DNA of 64,000 nt from Omphalotus guepiniiformis (lineage: Eukaryota > Basidiomycota > Agaricomycetes > Agaricales > Omphalotaceae), in NCBI GenBank assembly GCA_028554645.1, contig JAQOOI010000016.1, forward strand, positions 496,001-560,000, given 5' to 3'. The notes beneath the pieces were generated by a model. That model made no database searches. It had not been told where the DNA came from and was given only the letters and a program-made list of their open reading frames with translations. Both the position numbers and the translations under genes were made by a program. Shown here piece by piece: positions 34,835-47,128 of this stretch (its first letter is position 1; each line of letters begins with the position of its first letter).

Positions 34835-37566
34835 ATGATTCGATCAAATTCAGACACAACTACCAGCACGAATTCGCCAACTCCAATCAGTCCTTTCTCT
34901 TCCAACTATTCCGTGCCTTCGGAGCCCACATCTGACGGTATGACTCTGTAATGCCTTCAAAGCTTGTAACGGATTGAGATATTGTTGAATTGTAACAGAA
35001 ACACCTGATCTTGGCGCGTTTACCGCCGTTTTGCGTGCTTGGAATCATCTCCAGCCGCTTCCGAGAATTGTCAACTCAACTCTTGCGCAGCAGGAGTCAA
35101 CAACTTCATCTTTTCGCACTCGTTCTTCTGTCACTCAACGGTCTACAGCTTTGGAATCCGACAGTGATTTGAAAGAAGAGAGATCTACTGTATGGTCTCA
35201 TAGACCAATAGCGTCTTATTTGTCATTGGGCGACACCACTACGGATGCCGACACTGACCAAGAGTACCGCCGAAGCGACGACACCGAGGGAGAGAATTAC
35301 CTACCTCGCATGGTAAAGATCGAAGACATGGACGAACTCGACTCCTCCTACGACAACGATCTTTATGACAATGACAATGACGATAATGAACGACGTAACG
35401 AACCTGACACGGATTTCAATGAGCACGAGTTGCGTTTGGGAGATGATCTTCAGGATCTCAGTCTTCAAGACATTGAGGACCATCCTTCTTTGGGTTACCT
35501 TGATGAAGCTCTGAGCTTCATTGCCGCAGAGAGGGAACGATGGAATGCCCAACGTGAAGCGGGTGCTACTACCAACAACAACTTGCTATCTGGTATAGAA
35601 CCACGCCGAAAACGCCGTAGGAAACGCACGAAGACACCGCGTGCCCATTCGACTACGCGTACACCTACTTCCTCCTCATTCACTGCCTCAGCTTCTGTAT
35701 CCACGATCACTGCATCTTCTGCTACCCAGATCGAAGACGTCGACGCCGATGGTGACGCTGATGATTCATCTTCGTCTTATGATCAACAGTATAGCTCTCC
35801 TAGCAGTGGTCCACCTAAACTATCGTCTACCGCACCTTTATTCAAGTCAACCCCGGGGACACCCTCTAGCCGTGTGCGAGGTCGTAAGCAGCAGCGGAAA
35901 ACCAAACTCAAGCATAGTAGATCTACGCCTCAATTGAGAGTGCTTACTAGATCTAGTCCGGATGGAGATGGAGATGAGGAAGAAGACGATACTGATCATG
36001 CACAGGTTTCTCCTCGTGTGGCGCAGTTGCGTCTTCTTGAGAAGAAATTAAAGCAGCTCTTCCCTGAGGATAGAGAGTACCTCCGGAAGGTGCAATATAA
36101 GACGTTGTCCTCGTCGCCAGCAGTGTCTGGCAATGCGGTCCCAGGGGCCTATTTTGATTCGTATGCGGATGGAGAGGCTGGCGCTGTTCTTGGTGGCTTT
36201 GTTGATACAAGAGGTCCATCACCTAAGGAGGTGACAGGCGGTGACAACAGGTTGATTCATGTATTTGTTGACCAGTGCGTATCTTGTTTCTTCCATGGTC
36301 AACTTCGAGAGACTAAATTTTATCATTTATTTTTACAGCTCGAATATTCTGATTGGACTATTGAACTACTTGAAGCGAAACCCCCGTCAACATCCACAAT
36401 ACCGTGACAACAGTTACAATTCACATTCTTCTTCCACAACGTCACCTTCAGGGACTGGTCCCAATTTTATCGCGTCACCATACCCTAAACCTCCAAAACA
36501 TCTCTCTCATTCTGCTTTAGCACTCATTCTTGAACGTGGCCGGCCTGTTTCGCGAAGGGTATTGGTGACATCGTCGCCCCTCTATCAACCTATGGAAAGC
36601 GCTGAGCGTCTTGGGTACGAAGTCCGTGTCTTTGCGCGAGTGCCAGATTTAGGGGATGGCATGGATCGAGAAAGGGTTGGTGCGGTTGGTGCTGTCAACG
36701 AGAGACGTACTGCATTGGGACACAGAAAGAGTGTCAGTAGCGGATCTTTCTCAGGTCTACACCACGATGGTGCTGGAAGCACTGGAGGACTTTCTTCGAC
36801 TACAACCACGGGGAACGCAGTTTTCCCCGGAAACACGGCCTCTCCGAGGCGACGGGGAAGATCTGGAAGTGTAAATAATAACAACTCGATTAGCAATCCT
36901 CCGATTGGAGGAAAGAGGAAGGGACATGCGAGGCGAGTTTCGGGCAGTACCTCTACAGAGAGTGAGCAGGCTATTGGGCCTGGAATCGGGATCGGGAATG
37001 GGGTCGGAGGAGCTGGTTTTCCGCAAGCATTTGTGAGGAGTTTAGGCTCTGTGGCTGTTCCTGTAAATGGGGCAAGCGCGCCTGGGGTTTCTCCTTTATC
37101 GAGTTCACTTCCATCGTCAGATTTGTCGACCCCCTCTGCTTCCACCCCAAATTCGAGTACTATATCACCTGCCAATACCGTCCCCACTCGTGTGCGATAC
37201 CGCGAGCAGGGCGTTGATGAGCTTTTACAACTCAAACTTCATCAGGCTTTGGCTTCAATTGATGGGCCTCCGCCGAAGAATAGTACGATTGTACTTGCGA
37301 CTGGTGATGGTAATGTTGGACAGTATAACGAAGATGGGTTTTTGGGGAGTGTGAGGACGGCATTGAAAAGAGGGTGGAAGGTGGAGTTGTATGCTTGGGA
37401 GGGTGGATTGAGTCGGGCTTGGAAGAGGGAGTTTGGGGAAGGGAGTGAGTGGGGTAGTTCGCGCTCGTCGGGATCGGATGGAAAGGGAAAAGGAGATGAA
37501 GGACCAAAGTTTAGGGTTATTGGTATGGAGCAGTTTGGGAGTGAGCTTGTGGAGATTTATTTTTGA
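34835..37566 (+). CDS. NYN-domain protein (PIN-like RNase fold), three exons
   Basis: Exons are 34835-34937, 34999 to ~36,273 and ~36,340-37,566. The second intron interrupts VFVD-HSNILIGLL, which is the first catalytic Asp block of the NYN fold. Later blocks are VLVTSSPLYQPMESAERLGY, EQGVDELLQLK and VLATGDGNVGQ, then RGWKVELYAWEGGLSR. Acidic residues at these positions form the metal site in PIN/NYN nucleases. A long acidic, Ser-rich, basic-patch N-terminal half (~430 aa) and a ~230-aa low-complexity insertion in the domain are typical of fungal members. It is likely an RNA-processing or RNA-decay factor. The start could lie further upstream. Confidence 0.75.
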
Positions 37567-38098
37567 TCATTGATTGGTGGAAGGATTCAGAAGTTGCGGA
37601 TATGAGAAACTTGAAGTAGGAGGAGTTAAGAGTGTGTATGTAGTTTGTGGTATTTTTTTGGTAATCACATAAGTATGTAGTATTGGTACAGTAACTTAGG
37701 TGTAAGAACGTAACTAAAGAGAAATATAGGTTTTTGTACAAGTTGTAACTTGTACATATGTACTAGCTTGCTCTCAGTCTAAAATACTTGTACATATGTA
37801 CTAGCGCTCTCAAATGGTCTAGACTTGCATTACTGCTTACAAATGTACGGAACTCCGCTGCGACTTGGAAGTCTTCCACGTACTTCATCTTCTTCCATTC
37901 CTACGAAGAGCGTACAGCAGGAAGCAGCGTGTCCTCAGCAGCAATAGCAACAGCACACCGCAAACATGCGTCGCCTGGGACAGTCATTAGTTGTCGAACT
38001 CGCCGCCAGCTCTTGACCTTCCGAGTCTCGAGAGGGCAGTGGCAAGGCAGTGGTTTACGCGTACGGTTGGCTCGGAGGATTTCCCAGTGAACGAGACT
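37567..38098. other. intergenic with a short direct repeat
   Basis: The 20-bp sequence ACTTGTACATATGTACTAGC occurs at about 37,748 and 37,787. Each copy contains the palindrome GTACATATGTAC. No gene was recognised. Confidence 0.5.
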
Positions 38099-38870
38099 TC
38101 GGAGTCTTCATCCCAGCAAAGTTTGAAGTATAACACAGAAACAAAGAGTTTCCTCAATGCTTTCCAGATTTTGGTCAGCTCCAGGTGACGGAGACGAGGC
38201 TGGAACAACATTCAATTCTACTGTGCTTATCGCCTTTCTAGGCTCTTAATGTGTTCAGGTTGTACTCATCGTTCGATCACAATTCCAAAACAAGCCCAGG
38301 ATTACGAACTGCTCAAGGTACACTTTCAAAGTTTGGCCGCTACCTGTCGAGCCTCAAATAATGGACAGCTTGTATCTCAAGCATTGACTTTTCTCCTTTG
38401 TACCTCATGGTTGTGAGGACTCACAAGCCCCATCCCTACTTGAAAGAACCTATCCTTTTCGTCGACAATTCTCAGAATTCGGAGTCTTCATCCCAGCAAA
38501 GTTTGAAGTACAACACAAAAACAAAGAGTTTCCTCATTGCTTTCCAGATTCTGGTCGCTCCATGTGGCGGAGACGAGGCTGGAACAACATTCAATCCAAC
38601 TGTGCTTATCGCCTTTCTGGGCTCTTAATGTGTTCAGGTCGTACTCATCGTTCGATCATATTTCCAAAACAAGCCCAGGATTACGAACTGCTCAAGACCC
38701 TACCTGTCGACCTCAAATAATGGACAGCTTGTATCTCAAGCATTCACTTTTCTCCTTTGTACCTCATGGTTGCGAGGACTCACAAGCCCCATCCCTACTT
38801 GAAAGAACCTATCCTTTTCGTCGACAACTCTCAGTTGACACTGCAGAGTTTTCTCGATATCTTCACGCCT
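38099..38870 (+). repeat. ~386-bp tandem duplication at the 5' end of the first RRM gene
   Basis: The segment beginning CGGAGTCTTCATCCCAGCAA (38,099) is repeated at 38,485 with high identity. Each unit ends in the start-codon region of the RRM gene (near 38,408 and 38,766). The upstream copy therefore carries an orphan first exon that reads into the next unit. Confidence 0.7.
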
Positions 38871-41413
38871 AGTTGCTCTAATAATGGTACCCTATCTCTC
38901 AAAATCCCTAGTCGAGATGAACTTGGGTGGTGCATCGGCGTTGAATTTTCGAGTATCAGTGATAGTTTACTCTCTCTTATACCATCAGTAACCTTTGTCT
39001 TTCTGACTACTTCTTGTTTTGGATTCTCGTAGCCGAGAAAGCTCTGTCTTGCTGCCAAAGCATGTGTTCACCTGGATATCCAGAGTCACCACACATGCTG
39101 CTGAAACTTTCTATGGAGTTGGCTCGTAAACCCGTCGAACCACCGCGACCTGATCCACCAGTTTACCCTCGCTTAGTACAAGGACTATCGTCAACGTCAA
39201 CGCTCTTCGACGCTTATGACCTCCTGAGGTCCTACGGGCCTGTCTACAACATATCTGTTGATGAGACTCTTGGTACTTCTGTGGAATTTTACACGGAAGA
39301 AGACGCCTGTGCGGCTGAAGAAAGTCTGATAGAGAGTGCAGGGGTGAAGGTGATGCTGCGAAAATATGATCCTTATTCATTGTTCTGCGAGGTGATCCTT
39401 GCGCTCATACTCTTTAGAAGTTACTAACAGTCTGTAAGAGTCTTCCGATAATATTTACCGCCAAGGACCTGGAAATATGGTTTGGAAAGGTAAGCAATCA
39501 TTGAACAGTGCCCGGTCCCTCAGGATAACACCGAATGTCTCCTTGATGTAAAGTTCGGCGAAGTCACAGGGTGAAGTCTCTAGTTTTCGAACAGCTCTGA
39601 CAGTCTACTGATGAAACCGTTCCCTCCAGCTCGCGAGTCAAGAAACAAGGAAAGAAACAAGGAAAGAAAAACAAGACTGGAGTTGTCACCTTCAAGGAGG
39701 CTGGATCCGGTAGGTCATCAAATGCTTTGGATTAACAGGGGTATTTTCACCTGACCCATAACTCAAGCTCGAAAAGCGCTAAAGGCGGCTATGAATGGAT
39801 ACCAAATTGGCAACAAGATCATATGTGTAAATTTTGCAAACGCCCCGACAACTGGCAACAAGAAGTGGTCCAGCGCAGCGCAAGGAGGACCTTCACGAGT
39901 GAGTATCATGAATTTGACATTTTTAGTCTGACAAAGAGGGCTTGAATTACAGGTGCCGGAGCCGTCTAGCAAAGCTACTTCAGTTCCTGAAGCAAAGGCC
40001 ACTCCTTCGGAGCAACCACCGCCCCCGGCTGCCGCTGCGCATGTTCCCGATACAAACGAAGCAGATGTGGAAGATCTGCTAGATAAGATGGCTAATAAGA
40101 AGCTTTACGACCTCTGGGTGCAACCCTGGAAGACTGAGGCTGATCGACTCAGGGTGGAGATTGAAGAACTTCGTGCTCGCGAAACGTCGAATTCGGAGGA
40201 ATTAGTCAGGCTACAAGCGGAGAACAAGCAACTTCGGTCTCAGCTGGAGGATCGCGACGCAGAAGCAGACAATCTACGGACAGATTTGGACCGTGTATCC
40301 AAAGAACTGGAAGAAAAGATGAAGCTCCTCCTAGAGTGCGAGAACACTCTCAAATGTACTGAAGAAGGATTGAATTCCCATGTTGAACGACTTGAGTCGA
40401 AGGTTCGGATTCTAGAATGCATTCAGGTTAATACTGAGAACAGGGCCGGTGATTTGTATGAAGAAGTTGTTGATCTGACGCGACAACTGCGGACCTCTGA
40501 ATCCAGGTGCAGGTTATTGAACATGCATCTAGAACGACTCAAGCAGGAGGAGGCACGGCGTATAAAGAAAGAAACAGAAGAGGCTCGAAGAAAAGAGGTT
40601 GAAGATGCGCGGCGACGCATGGAAGAAATGAATCGGGTTGAGAAGGAAAGAGCAAAGGCGGAGGCGGAGGCGAGGCGAGTAGAAGAGCAGAAAGCCCGAG
40701 AGAAAGCGGAGCGCGAGAGGTTAGAGAGAGAACAGAGAGAGAAGGAGCGAATGGAGAAGGAACGATCAGAGAAGGAACGATTGGAAAAGGAACGATTGGA
40801 AAAAGAACGATTGGAGAAGGAACGGTTAGAAAAAGAACGACTGGAGAAGCAGCGATTGGAGAAAGAACGTTTAGACAAGGAGCGAGAGGAAAGAGAACAA
40901 TTGGAGAAGCTGAAGCAGGAGCGAGCGTGGAGAGCGGCTACACTGGCGGAAGTGACGCGATGTCGGGAACGCGATCTCAAATTCTGCGGTGAACCGTCCG
41001 CGTTTCGTTTTATGGGCAGTCCAATCTGGAATCATTCCAACGCCCTTGAACGCTTCGAGTTCATGGTCAAGGAATTCGAATCTATCAAATTCTCGGTCGA
41101 CCAACCTTTGACATTTGAAAACATACCGTGGCCTTCTTTAGCGCATCCCTATCTGTTCAAGATAGAGAATGTCGATTGGGACACAGTGGACAATTTCTTC
41201 TATTCGATATGGGTCATTTTGGCTACTCCTCAGTATAATGCTTTGGTGGAGAAGGCGCATAGATTGTTTCACCCTGATCGATGGCGCGCGCGCAATCTGC
41301 TTAACACTGTCATGGATGAGAAGCTCAAGAAGTCCTTGGAAGCTGCTGGGAATACTGTATCTCAGGCTATCACCCCGGTGTGGAGGGAGTCCAAATCCAA
41401 ATCCAAAGTGTAG
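38766..41413 (+). CDS. RRM + coiled-coil protein, tandem copy A
   Basis: The start is ATG 38766 (MVART...). Exons separated by ~55-70-nt introns encode three RRM-like segments. RRM1 (ILFVDNSQLTLQSFLDIF ... VEFSSISD) is cut by an intron. RRM2 has RLVQGLSSTSTLFDAYDLL and SVEFYTEEDACAAEESL. RRM3 has VVTFKEAGSARKALKAAMNG and IICVNFANAP. The long last exon (from 39,953) has a Pro/Ala linker and a ~230-aa coiled coil ending in an (E-K-E-R-L)n repeat. It closes with a C-terminal domain containing a LFHPDRW segment. RNA binding is likely by family. In RRM3 the RNP1 motif is degenerate compared with copy B. Confidence 0.7.
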
Positions 41414-42055
41414 TAACTCTCGAGGAATTTTAGGGGTAATGCAATCTTCTGCTGGATCATATTTATGGAGAGACATTTTTCTTTTGTTTACGAACTTGTA
41501 CTCTAGACGAGTAGCTACTTACCCTTTGACTTTATCGCTGGCCTGTGGCCAACAACTGTTCACTTCAATTGTCGTACTAATGTACAGTTTCATGCGTTAA
41601 CTTGTGCTGATACATCACGACGTTTTACACGTCAAACCTTGACTTGAAGTGGGCCAGCGCTGGTGCGTGGTAGGTACGAGTGCAGTACATACTGTAAGAC
41701 AGCGCTAGCGCCCAACTTTCCAAGGGGAATCAATCGTGCACGAGAGTTACTTATTTGGGATAAGCTGTGCAGATTTTTCAGCACTCCTTCAGTCACTCAC
41801 TTCGTTCCATGCACTCGTAACTTTACAACACCCGTAGTATTCTACTGAGCTTAACTCGCTTCTCTGGGCTCCTGATGTGCTCAACTCATATACATATTCA
41901 CCTCGTAGCTCACCATTCGATAACAATGTCAAACCAAGTCCAGAACCAAGACCCGCTCAAGACCCATTTTTAAAGTTTGTGGGCGCTACCTGTCGAAGTT
42001 AATTCAATGCACAACAGCTTCTATCTCGAGCATTCACTTCTCTCCTTTGTATCTC
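41414..42055. other. spacer between the tandem RRM genes
   Basis: No separate gene. The last ~180 bp (from about 41,860) is homologous to the corresponding upstream region of copy A, so the duplication unit includes promoter sequence. Confidence 0.5.
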
Positions 42056-44664
42056 ATGGTTGCGAGGATACACAAGCCCCATCCCTACCTGAAAGAACCT
42101 ATACTTTTCGTCGACAACTCTCAGTTGACACTGCAGAGTATTGCTGACATATTCACACCTAGTTGCTCTGATGAATCCTTATCTTTCAAATTCGCAGCGC
42201 TAACGAGCCGAGATAAACTTGGGTGGTCCGCCCGTGTTGAATTCTCAAGTATCAATGACGGTTCGCTGTCTCTTATATACGATAATAACCATTGAATTTT
42301 TCTGACCGCGTCGTCATGCAGCCGAGAAAGCTCTGTCTTGCTGCCAAAGCGCGTGTTCACCTGGATATCCAAAGTCGCCACACTTGTTGAAACTCTCTAT
42401 GGACTCGGCTCGTAAACCCGTCGAACCACCACGACCTGATCCACCAGTTCACCCTCGCCTGGTACAAGGACTATCGTCAACGTCAACGCTCTTCGGCGCT
42501 TATGATCTCCTGAGGTCCTACGGGCCTATCTACAACATTTCTGTTGATGAGACTGTTGGTACTTCTGTGGAATTTTACACGGAAGAAGATGCCTGTGCGG
42601 CTGAAAAGGGTCTGAAAGAGAGTGCGGGGGTGAAGGCGACTCTGCGAGCATATGATCCTCGTTTGTTGTTCTGCAATGTAGGTGCCTAGACTAATACTTT
42701 TGAACTGTCTTGCTAACAGCCTGCAATGGTCTTCTGGACAACATGACTTCCGATGAACTGCGAAAACTGTTTCAAAAGGTAAGTATTCGTTAAGCGTCCA
42801 GTCCCTGAGTGTATCATAAATGTCTTTTCGATGTACAGTTTGGCAACATCACAGAGTGAAGCTTAGTTTTCAATCAGCTTTGCGAAGTCCACTTATGATC
42901 TCACATTAACTTCAGCTCGCGAATAACTCAAAAGAATGGAAAGTCTCGAGGGTTCGGATTCGTCTCCTTTCAAGAAGCTGACAGATGTAAGTCATTGGAA
43001 TGCTTTGAAGTGGAAACCGTATCCTCATGTTGATATGTAGCTCGAATCGCGCTGAAGGCTATGAATGGGCACAAGATTGGCCAAAAAACTTTACGTGTAG
43101 AGTTTGCAAATCCCCAGACAAATGACCGCAAGAAGTCGTCTAGCTCAGCACCAAAAGGTCCTCCGCGAGTGAGTGGACTGTGAATATGCCATTTGTAGTC
43201 TCAGTCTCACAAGAAGGGCTTGAACTCCAGGTGCCGGTGCCTTCTAGCAAAGCTACTTCAGTCCCTGAAGCAAAGGCCTCTCCTTCGGACCAACCACCGC
43301 CCCCGGCTGCTGCTGCGCATGTTCCCGATACAAACGAGGCAGATGTGGAACATCTGCTAGATCAGATGGCTAATAAGAAGCTTTCCGACCTCTGGGCGCA
43401 AACCTGGAAGACTGAGGCTGATCGACTCAGCGTGGAGATTGGAGAACTTCGTGATCGCGAAACATCGAATTCAGAGGAATTAGTCAGGCTACGAGCGGAG
43501 AACAAGCAACTTGTGTCTCAGCTGGAGGATCGTGACGCAGGAGCAGACAACTTACGGACAGATTTGGACCGTGTATCCAAAGAACTGAAAGAAAAGACCA
43601 AACGTCTGTTAGAGAGCGAGAACACTCTCAAAACTACCGAACAGCGATTGATATCCGATGTCAAACGACTTGAGTCGGAGGTTCAGATTCTGGAGTTCAC
43701 TCTGGTTGATGTTGAGGACAAAGCTGGTGCTTTGCAGAGCGAAGTTGAAGATCTGGCGCGGGATCTGCTGACCTCTGAATCCAGGTGCAGGTTATTGAAC
43801 ATGGATCTAGAACGACTCAAGCAGGAGGAGGCACAGCGTATAAAGAAAGAAACAGAAGAGGCTCGAAGAAAAGAGGTTGAAGATGCGCGGCGACGCATGG
43901 AAGAAATGAATCGGGTTGAGAAGGAAAGAGCAGAGGCGGAGGCAAGGCTCGCAAAATTGCGAGAAGCCCGAGAGAAAGCGGAGCGAGAGAGGATAGAGAG
44001 AGAGAAGAGAGAGAAGGAGCGAATAGAGAAGGAACGATTAGAGAAGGAACGATTGAAAAAAGAACGATTGGAGAAGGAACGGTTAGAAAAAGAACGACTG
44101 GAGAAGCAGCGATTGGAGAAAGAACGTTTAGACAAGGAGCGAGAGGAAAGAGAACGATTGGAGAAGCTGAAGCAGGAGCAAGCGTGGAGGTGGAGAGCGG
44201 CTACCGAGGCCGAAGTGAAACGATGTTGGAAACGCGATCTCAAATTTTGCGGTGAACCGTCCGCGTTTCGTTTTATGGGCAGTCCAATCTGGAATCGTTC
44301 CAAAGCCCTTGAACGCTTCGAGTTCATGGTCAAGGAATTCGAATCTATCAAATTTTCGGTCGACCAACCTTTGACGTTTGAGAACATACCGTGGCCTATT
44401 TTAACGCATCCCTATTTCTTCAAGATAGAGGATGTTGATTGGAACACGGTGGAGAAATTTTTCGATTCGATACGGGTCATCTTGGCCACTCCTCAGTATA
44501 AAGCTTTGGTGGAGAAGGCACATCGATTGTTTCACCCCGACCGATGGCGTTCACGCAATCTTCTTAGTACTGTTATGGACGAGCAACTTAGAAAATCTTT
44601 GGAGACTGCTGGGAATACTGTGTCTCAGGCTATCACTCCGGTGTGGAGAAAGTCCAGAGGGTAA
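42056..44664 (+). CDS. RRM + coiled-coil protein, tandem copy B
   Basis: Same architecture and exon order as copy A, starting at ATG 42056. RRM2 is nearly identical. RRM3 carries a canonical RNP1 (SRGFGFVSF) and a RVEFANPQ end. The coiled coil (from 43,210) and the C-terminal HPDRW domain follow. It differs from A in the number of E-K-E-R-L repeats and by scattered substitutions. A-B similarity covers exons, introns and flanks, indicating a recent tandem duplication. Confidence 0.7.
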
Positions 44665-44989
44665 TTTTTGGATAGTATACTACGGGTAATACTTCCTGTT
44701 GTACTGCTAGTTTCTATTTTTGATTTGTAAGCCGACTATGGTCTTTGTCTCCGACTGCGACGTAGAAGTCATACTTATATATTCTCCGAAACCGTTCAAG
44801 CTTCAATGTTTTGCACAGTTCCCAACATTTAAAATCTATACTAGGACTGGTCAACACCTGGTATCTGAACATCAACTTGTGGGTGCTACTAGATGTTGTC
44901 ATTTCAATCACGACACTAATGAATTCTTCAATCTAAAGGCTTTAGTGTTTGATCTCTTCGTTTGCAACTCTGGCATGGTAACAAGGAAA
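44665..44989. other. spacer, nothing recognised
   Basis: Partly similar in arrangement to the region upstream of copies A and B (spacer then first exon), but more diverged. Confidence 0.4.
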
Positions 44990-45229
44990 TACAAGCCTCA
45001 TCCATACTTGAAAGAACCCATCCTGTTTGTCAACAACTCTCAATTAACGTTGAAGAATATTGCCGACATTTTCAAACCTATTTGCTCTACCAATGAGCCT
45101 TTGTCTCTTCAATTTGCTCCACCAACGAACCAAGATGAACTCGGATGGTGCGCGCGCGTTGAATTCTCGAGTACTGATGATGGTTCAGTTCACTCTTTCT
45201 CTTATTCGATAACGAACGTTGCTTTCTGA
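44990..45229 (+). pseudogene. N-terminal remnant of a third RRM/coiled-coil gene (copy C)
   Basis: The frame encodes KPHPYLKEPILFVNNSQLTL, IADIFKPICS and DELGWCARVEFSSTDDG, the first-exon segment of copies A and B. Downstream exons for RRM2, RRM3 and the coiled coil are absent; instead the aerolysin-like gene lies there. The matching 3' end is at 46,716-47,009. Confidence 0.65.
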
Positions 45230-45513
45230 CGTGACTTGTTGGCATTCGCGCCATTGTCTTGCTGCGCATGCTCATCCGATACTTCGTGCCTCATGTACCT
45301 GTGAACTTATACACAATCTATCGCCTGTTTGAAGTTTGGAATGATATGCCGGCTCGGTGGTCCCCTCTAGGATGAGGCTCTCTTTACTACTCTACTTACT
45401 CGTAAGCTTTACTCTCCTCCTTCCGCCGGTGCAAAAAGATCTTTTGACGTACGTGCTCGTACGTGCTGCTTCCTCGTGATAGATGCCTATTAGACCTCAA
45501 GACAGTCAGGTAT

Positions 45514-45700
45514 GAGCTTCCCTTCGACTCGTTTATCTTCCATGCTACCTGTTAACGTTCGGGTCTTAGGGTCGTCACAGTGTCAGCTCCCCTCCGACTC
45601 GTTCATTTTCCATGCTAACTGTAGACCTTAGGATGGTCACCGGTGTCAGCTCCCCTCCGAGTCCCGACTTGTTCATCTTCCATGCTAACTGTCTACCAGA
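45514..45700. repeat. three imperfect ~65-bp tandem repeats
   Basis: Units begin near 45,514, 45,584 and 45,647. Each has a CAGCTCCCCTCCGACTCGTTC-like start (first unit diverged) and an ATCTTCCATGCTAACTGT-like middle. They end ~50 bp upstream of the TATA box of the aerolysin-like gene, so they may be upstream activating repeats. Confidence 0.6.
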
Positions 45701-45748
45701 ATCTACAGATGATTCTGTCATCAGTCGACTGTCATCGCACACAGCTGG

Positions 45749-45757
45749 TATATATAA
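45749..45757 (+). promoter_or_regulatory. TATA box of the aerolysin-like gene
   Basis: TATATATAA lies 91 bp upstream of the chosen start codon at 45,848. That leaves a normal TATA-to-start distance plus a ~60-nt leader. Confidence 0.55.
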
Positions 45758-45847
45758 GTTGGACGCGACACAATATGAATTCCTCAGCAACACTTGTATC
45801 TTGTTCGCCATTCTCTCAGGTATCTCCCTCACAGACCACAGTGCACT

Positions 45848-46583
45848 ATGACTGGTCCTGTAAGTGTTCATTCTTCCTGTCCGAGTTGGGCATCTACTGA
45901 ATACGTTTCAGATAAAGGCATTCTCAGACCACATTGTCTACAAACCTGTAGGTGGCGAGGCTCGCGTCAAAGCTGGACGCTCTACCATTTACAACACTCC
46001 CGGAGACCAAGCTTTCTTTGCTGCACTGGACATTTACCTTGTTGAAGCCACTTGGGTACAGCTTATGTCATGGGAGAACGACACCGATGCTGCCCAAGTG
46101 TACCAACAGGAGTACAAGACTGAGCTCAAGGTCATCCAAGGGACTGAGGTCTCCGTCTCTGTCTCTATTGGAGCTTCTTTCAAGGCCCTCGAGATGAGCA
46201 TGGACAGCTCTGTCAAGGTCTTCAGCTCCACTGAGACCACGAGCTCGTCGACCAAGACTACCACAGTCAATGTTCCTGCCAGATCCAAGTTGGTGTTCTA
46301 CCAACGTCAGTACAAGTTCCGTGTACCCATGTTTTTCATTTTGGATGCTTGGGGCCAGGAGTGGAACGCTGGTTCTTGGGGTGGCTATGATCTCACCAGG
46401 GCAGAGTGCCAAGTGACGATCATGAGCGAGGATTATTTGACTACGGACAAGGAGTTGAATAACACCTCTGCTGGAACGATGAGGGTTTCGACTGTTGGTC
46501 CGGTCCAAAGTGCAGGGACCACTCGCAAGCGTGAGAACCTCACCGGGCGTGCCAAGGATTCCTTGTCTAGTATGGGCCTTTGA
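45848..46583 (+). CDS. aerolysin-like (beta-pore-forming type) protein, two exons
   Basis: Exon 1 is very short (45,848-45,859, four codons). A 52-nt intron follows, then exon 2 (45,912-46,583), giving ~227 aa. There is no signal peptide. The N-terminal part is globular. The middle has alternating polar beta strands rich in Ser/Thr (amphipathic-hairpin-like) followed by TVNVPARSKLVFYQRQY. That order is typical of aerolysin/ETX-MTX2-type modules found in fungal lectins and defence proteins. The C-terminal ~40 residues are polar. Activity cannot be judged, and a non-toxic structural relative is possible. The gene lies between the two halves of RRM copy C. Confidence 0.5.
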
Positions 46584-46715
46584 GAAGCTTGAAAAGCCGG
46601 TGTTGAAGATGTTGGATTTGGTATGTTCGCGATAACATTTGTCAGTACTGTAGTCGAAACTCTTCACCTTGTTGATAAGCTAGTTCCATCAATAACACAA
46701 TCGCCTAGTGAAGTA

Positions 46716-47009
46716 CATTTGAGAATGAACCGTGGCCTACTTTGGCGCATCCTAATGTGTTCAAGATAGAGAATGTCGATCTGCAGATGTTGGAGAATTT
46801 CTTTGATTTGATACGGGTCAACCCGGCCACTGCTTCTCAGCATACTTAAGGCTTTGGTGATGAAGGTGCATCGATTGTTTCACCCCGACCAATGGCGGTC
46901 TCGCAATCTGCTTAGCACTGTCATGGACGAGGAACTTAAAAAGTCTTTGGAGGCTGCTAGGAATACTGTATATTTGGCGTGGAGGACGCGCGTAATTCTC
47001 GAGTTATAG
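46716..47009 (+). pseudogene. C-terminal remnant of RRM/coiled-coil copy C
   Basis: Similar to the last ~95 codons of copies A and B: the PWPTLAHPNVFKIENVD, SIVSPRP and HCHGRGT-equivalent positions (the last two visible in shifted frames). It has an in-frame stop (after QHT), frameshifts and a similar 3' flank. The HPD segment is changed to HPDQW. Confidence 0.65.
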
Positions 47010-47128
47010 TAGGGGATAGCTGTGTATTTTTCATTAGCTGAGGGTAATATATATCCATTTTAACATAACTTTGCTTCAAGCAAGTTTGAAGATATGTAGG
47101 TGGTCGGGTTTGGGGGGCGTTGCCTTGC

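Noticed and set aside
35495..35710. Minus-strand frames inside the NYN gene
   Set aside because: Shadows of the Ser/Arg-rich coding strand.
40423..40980. Long Ser/Arg/Phe-rich open frame on the minus strand (SFSNRSFSNRS repeats), also at 43,683-44,387
   Set aside because: It is the antisense shadow of the E-K-E-R-L coiled-coil repeats and has no start or domain of its own.
41260..41290. HPD tripeptide in the C-terminal domain of the RRM/coiled-coil proteins, suggesting a DnaJ domain
   Set aside because: The helices around it lack the J-domain pattern (no Y-x-x-L start or QKRxxD motif); only the tripeptide is shared.
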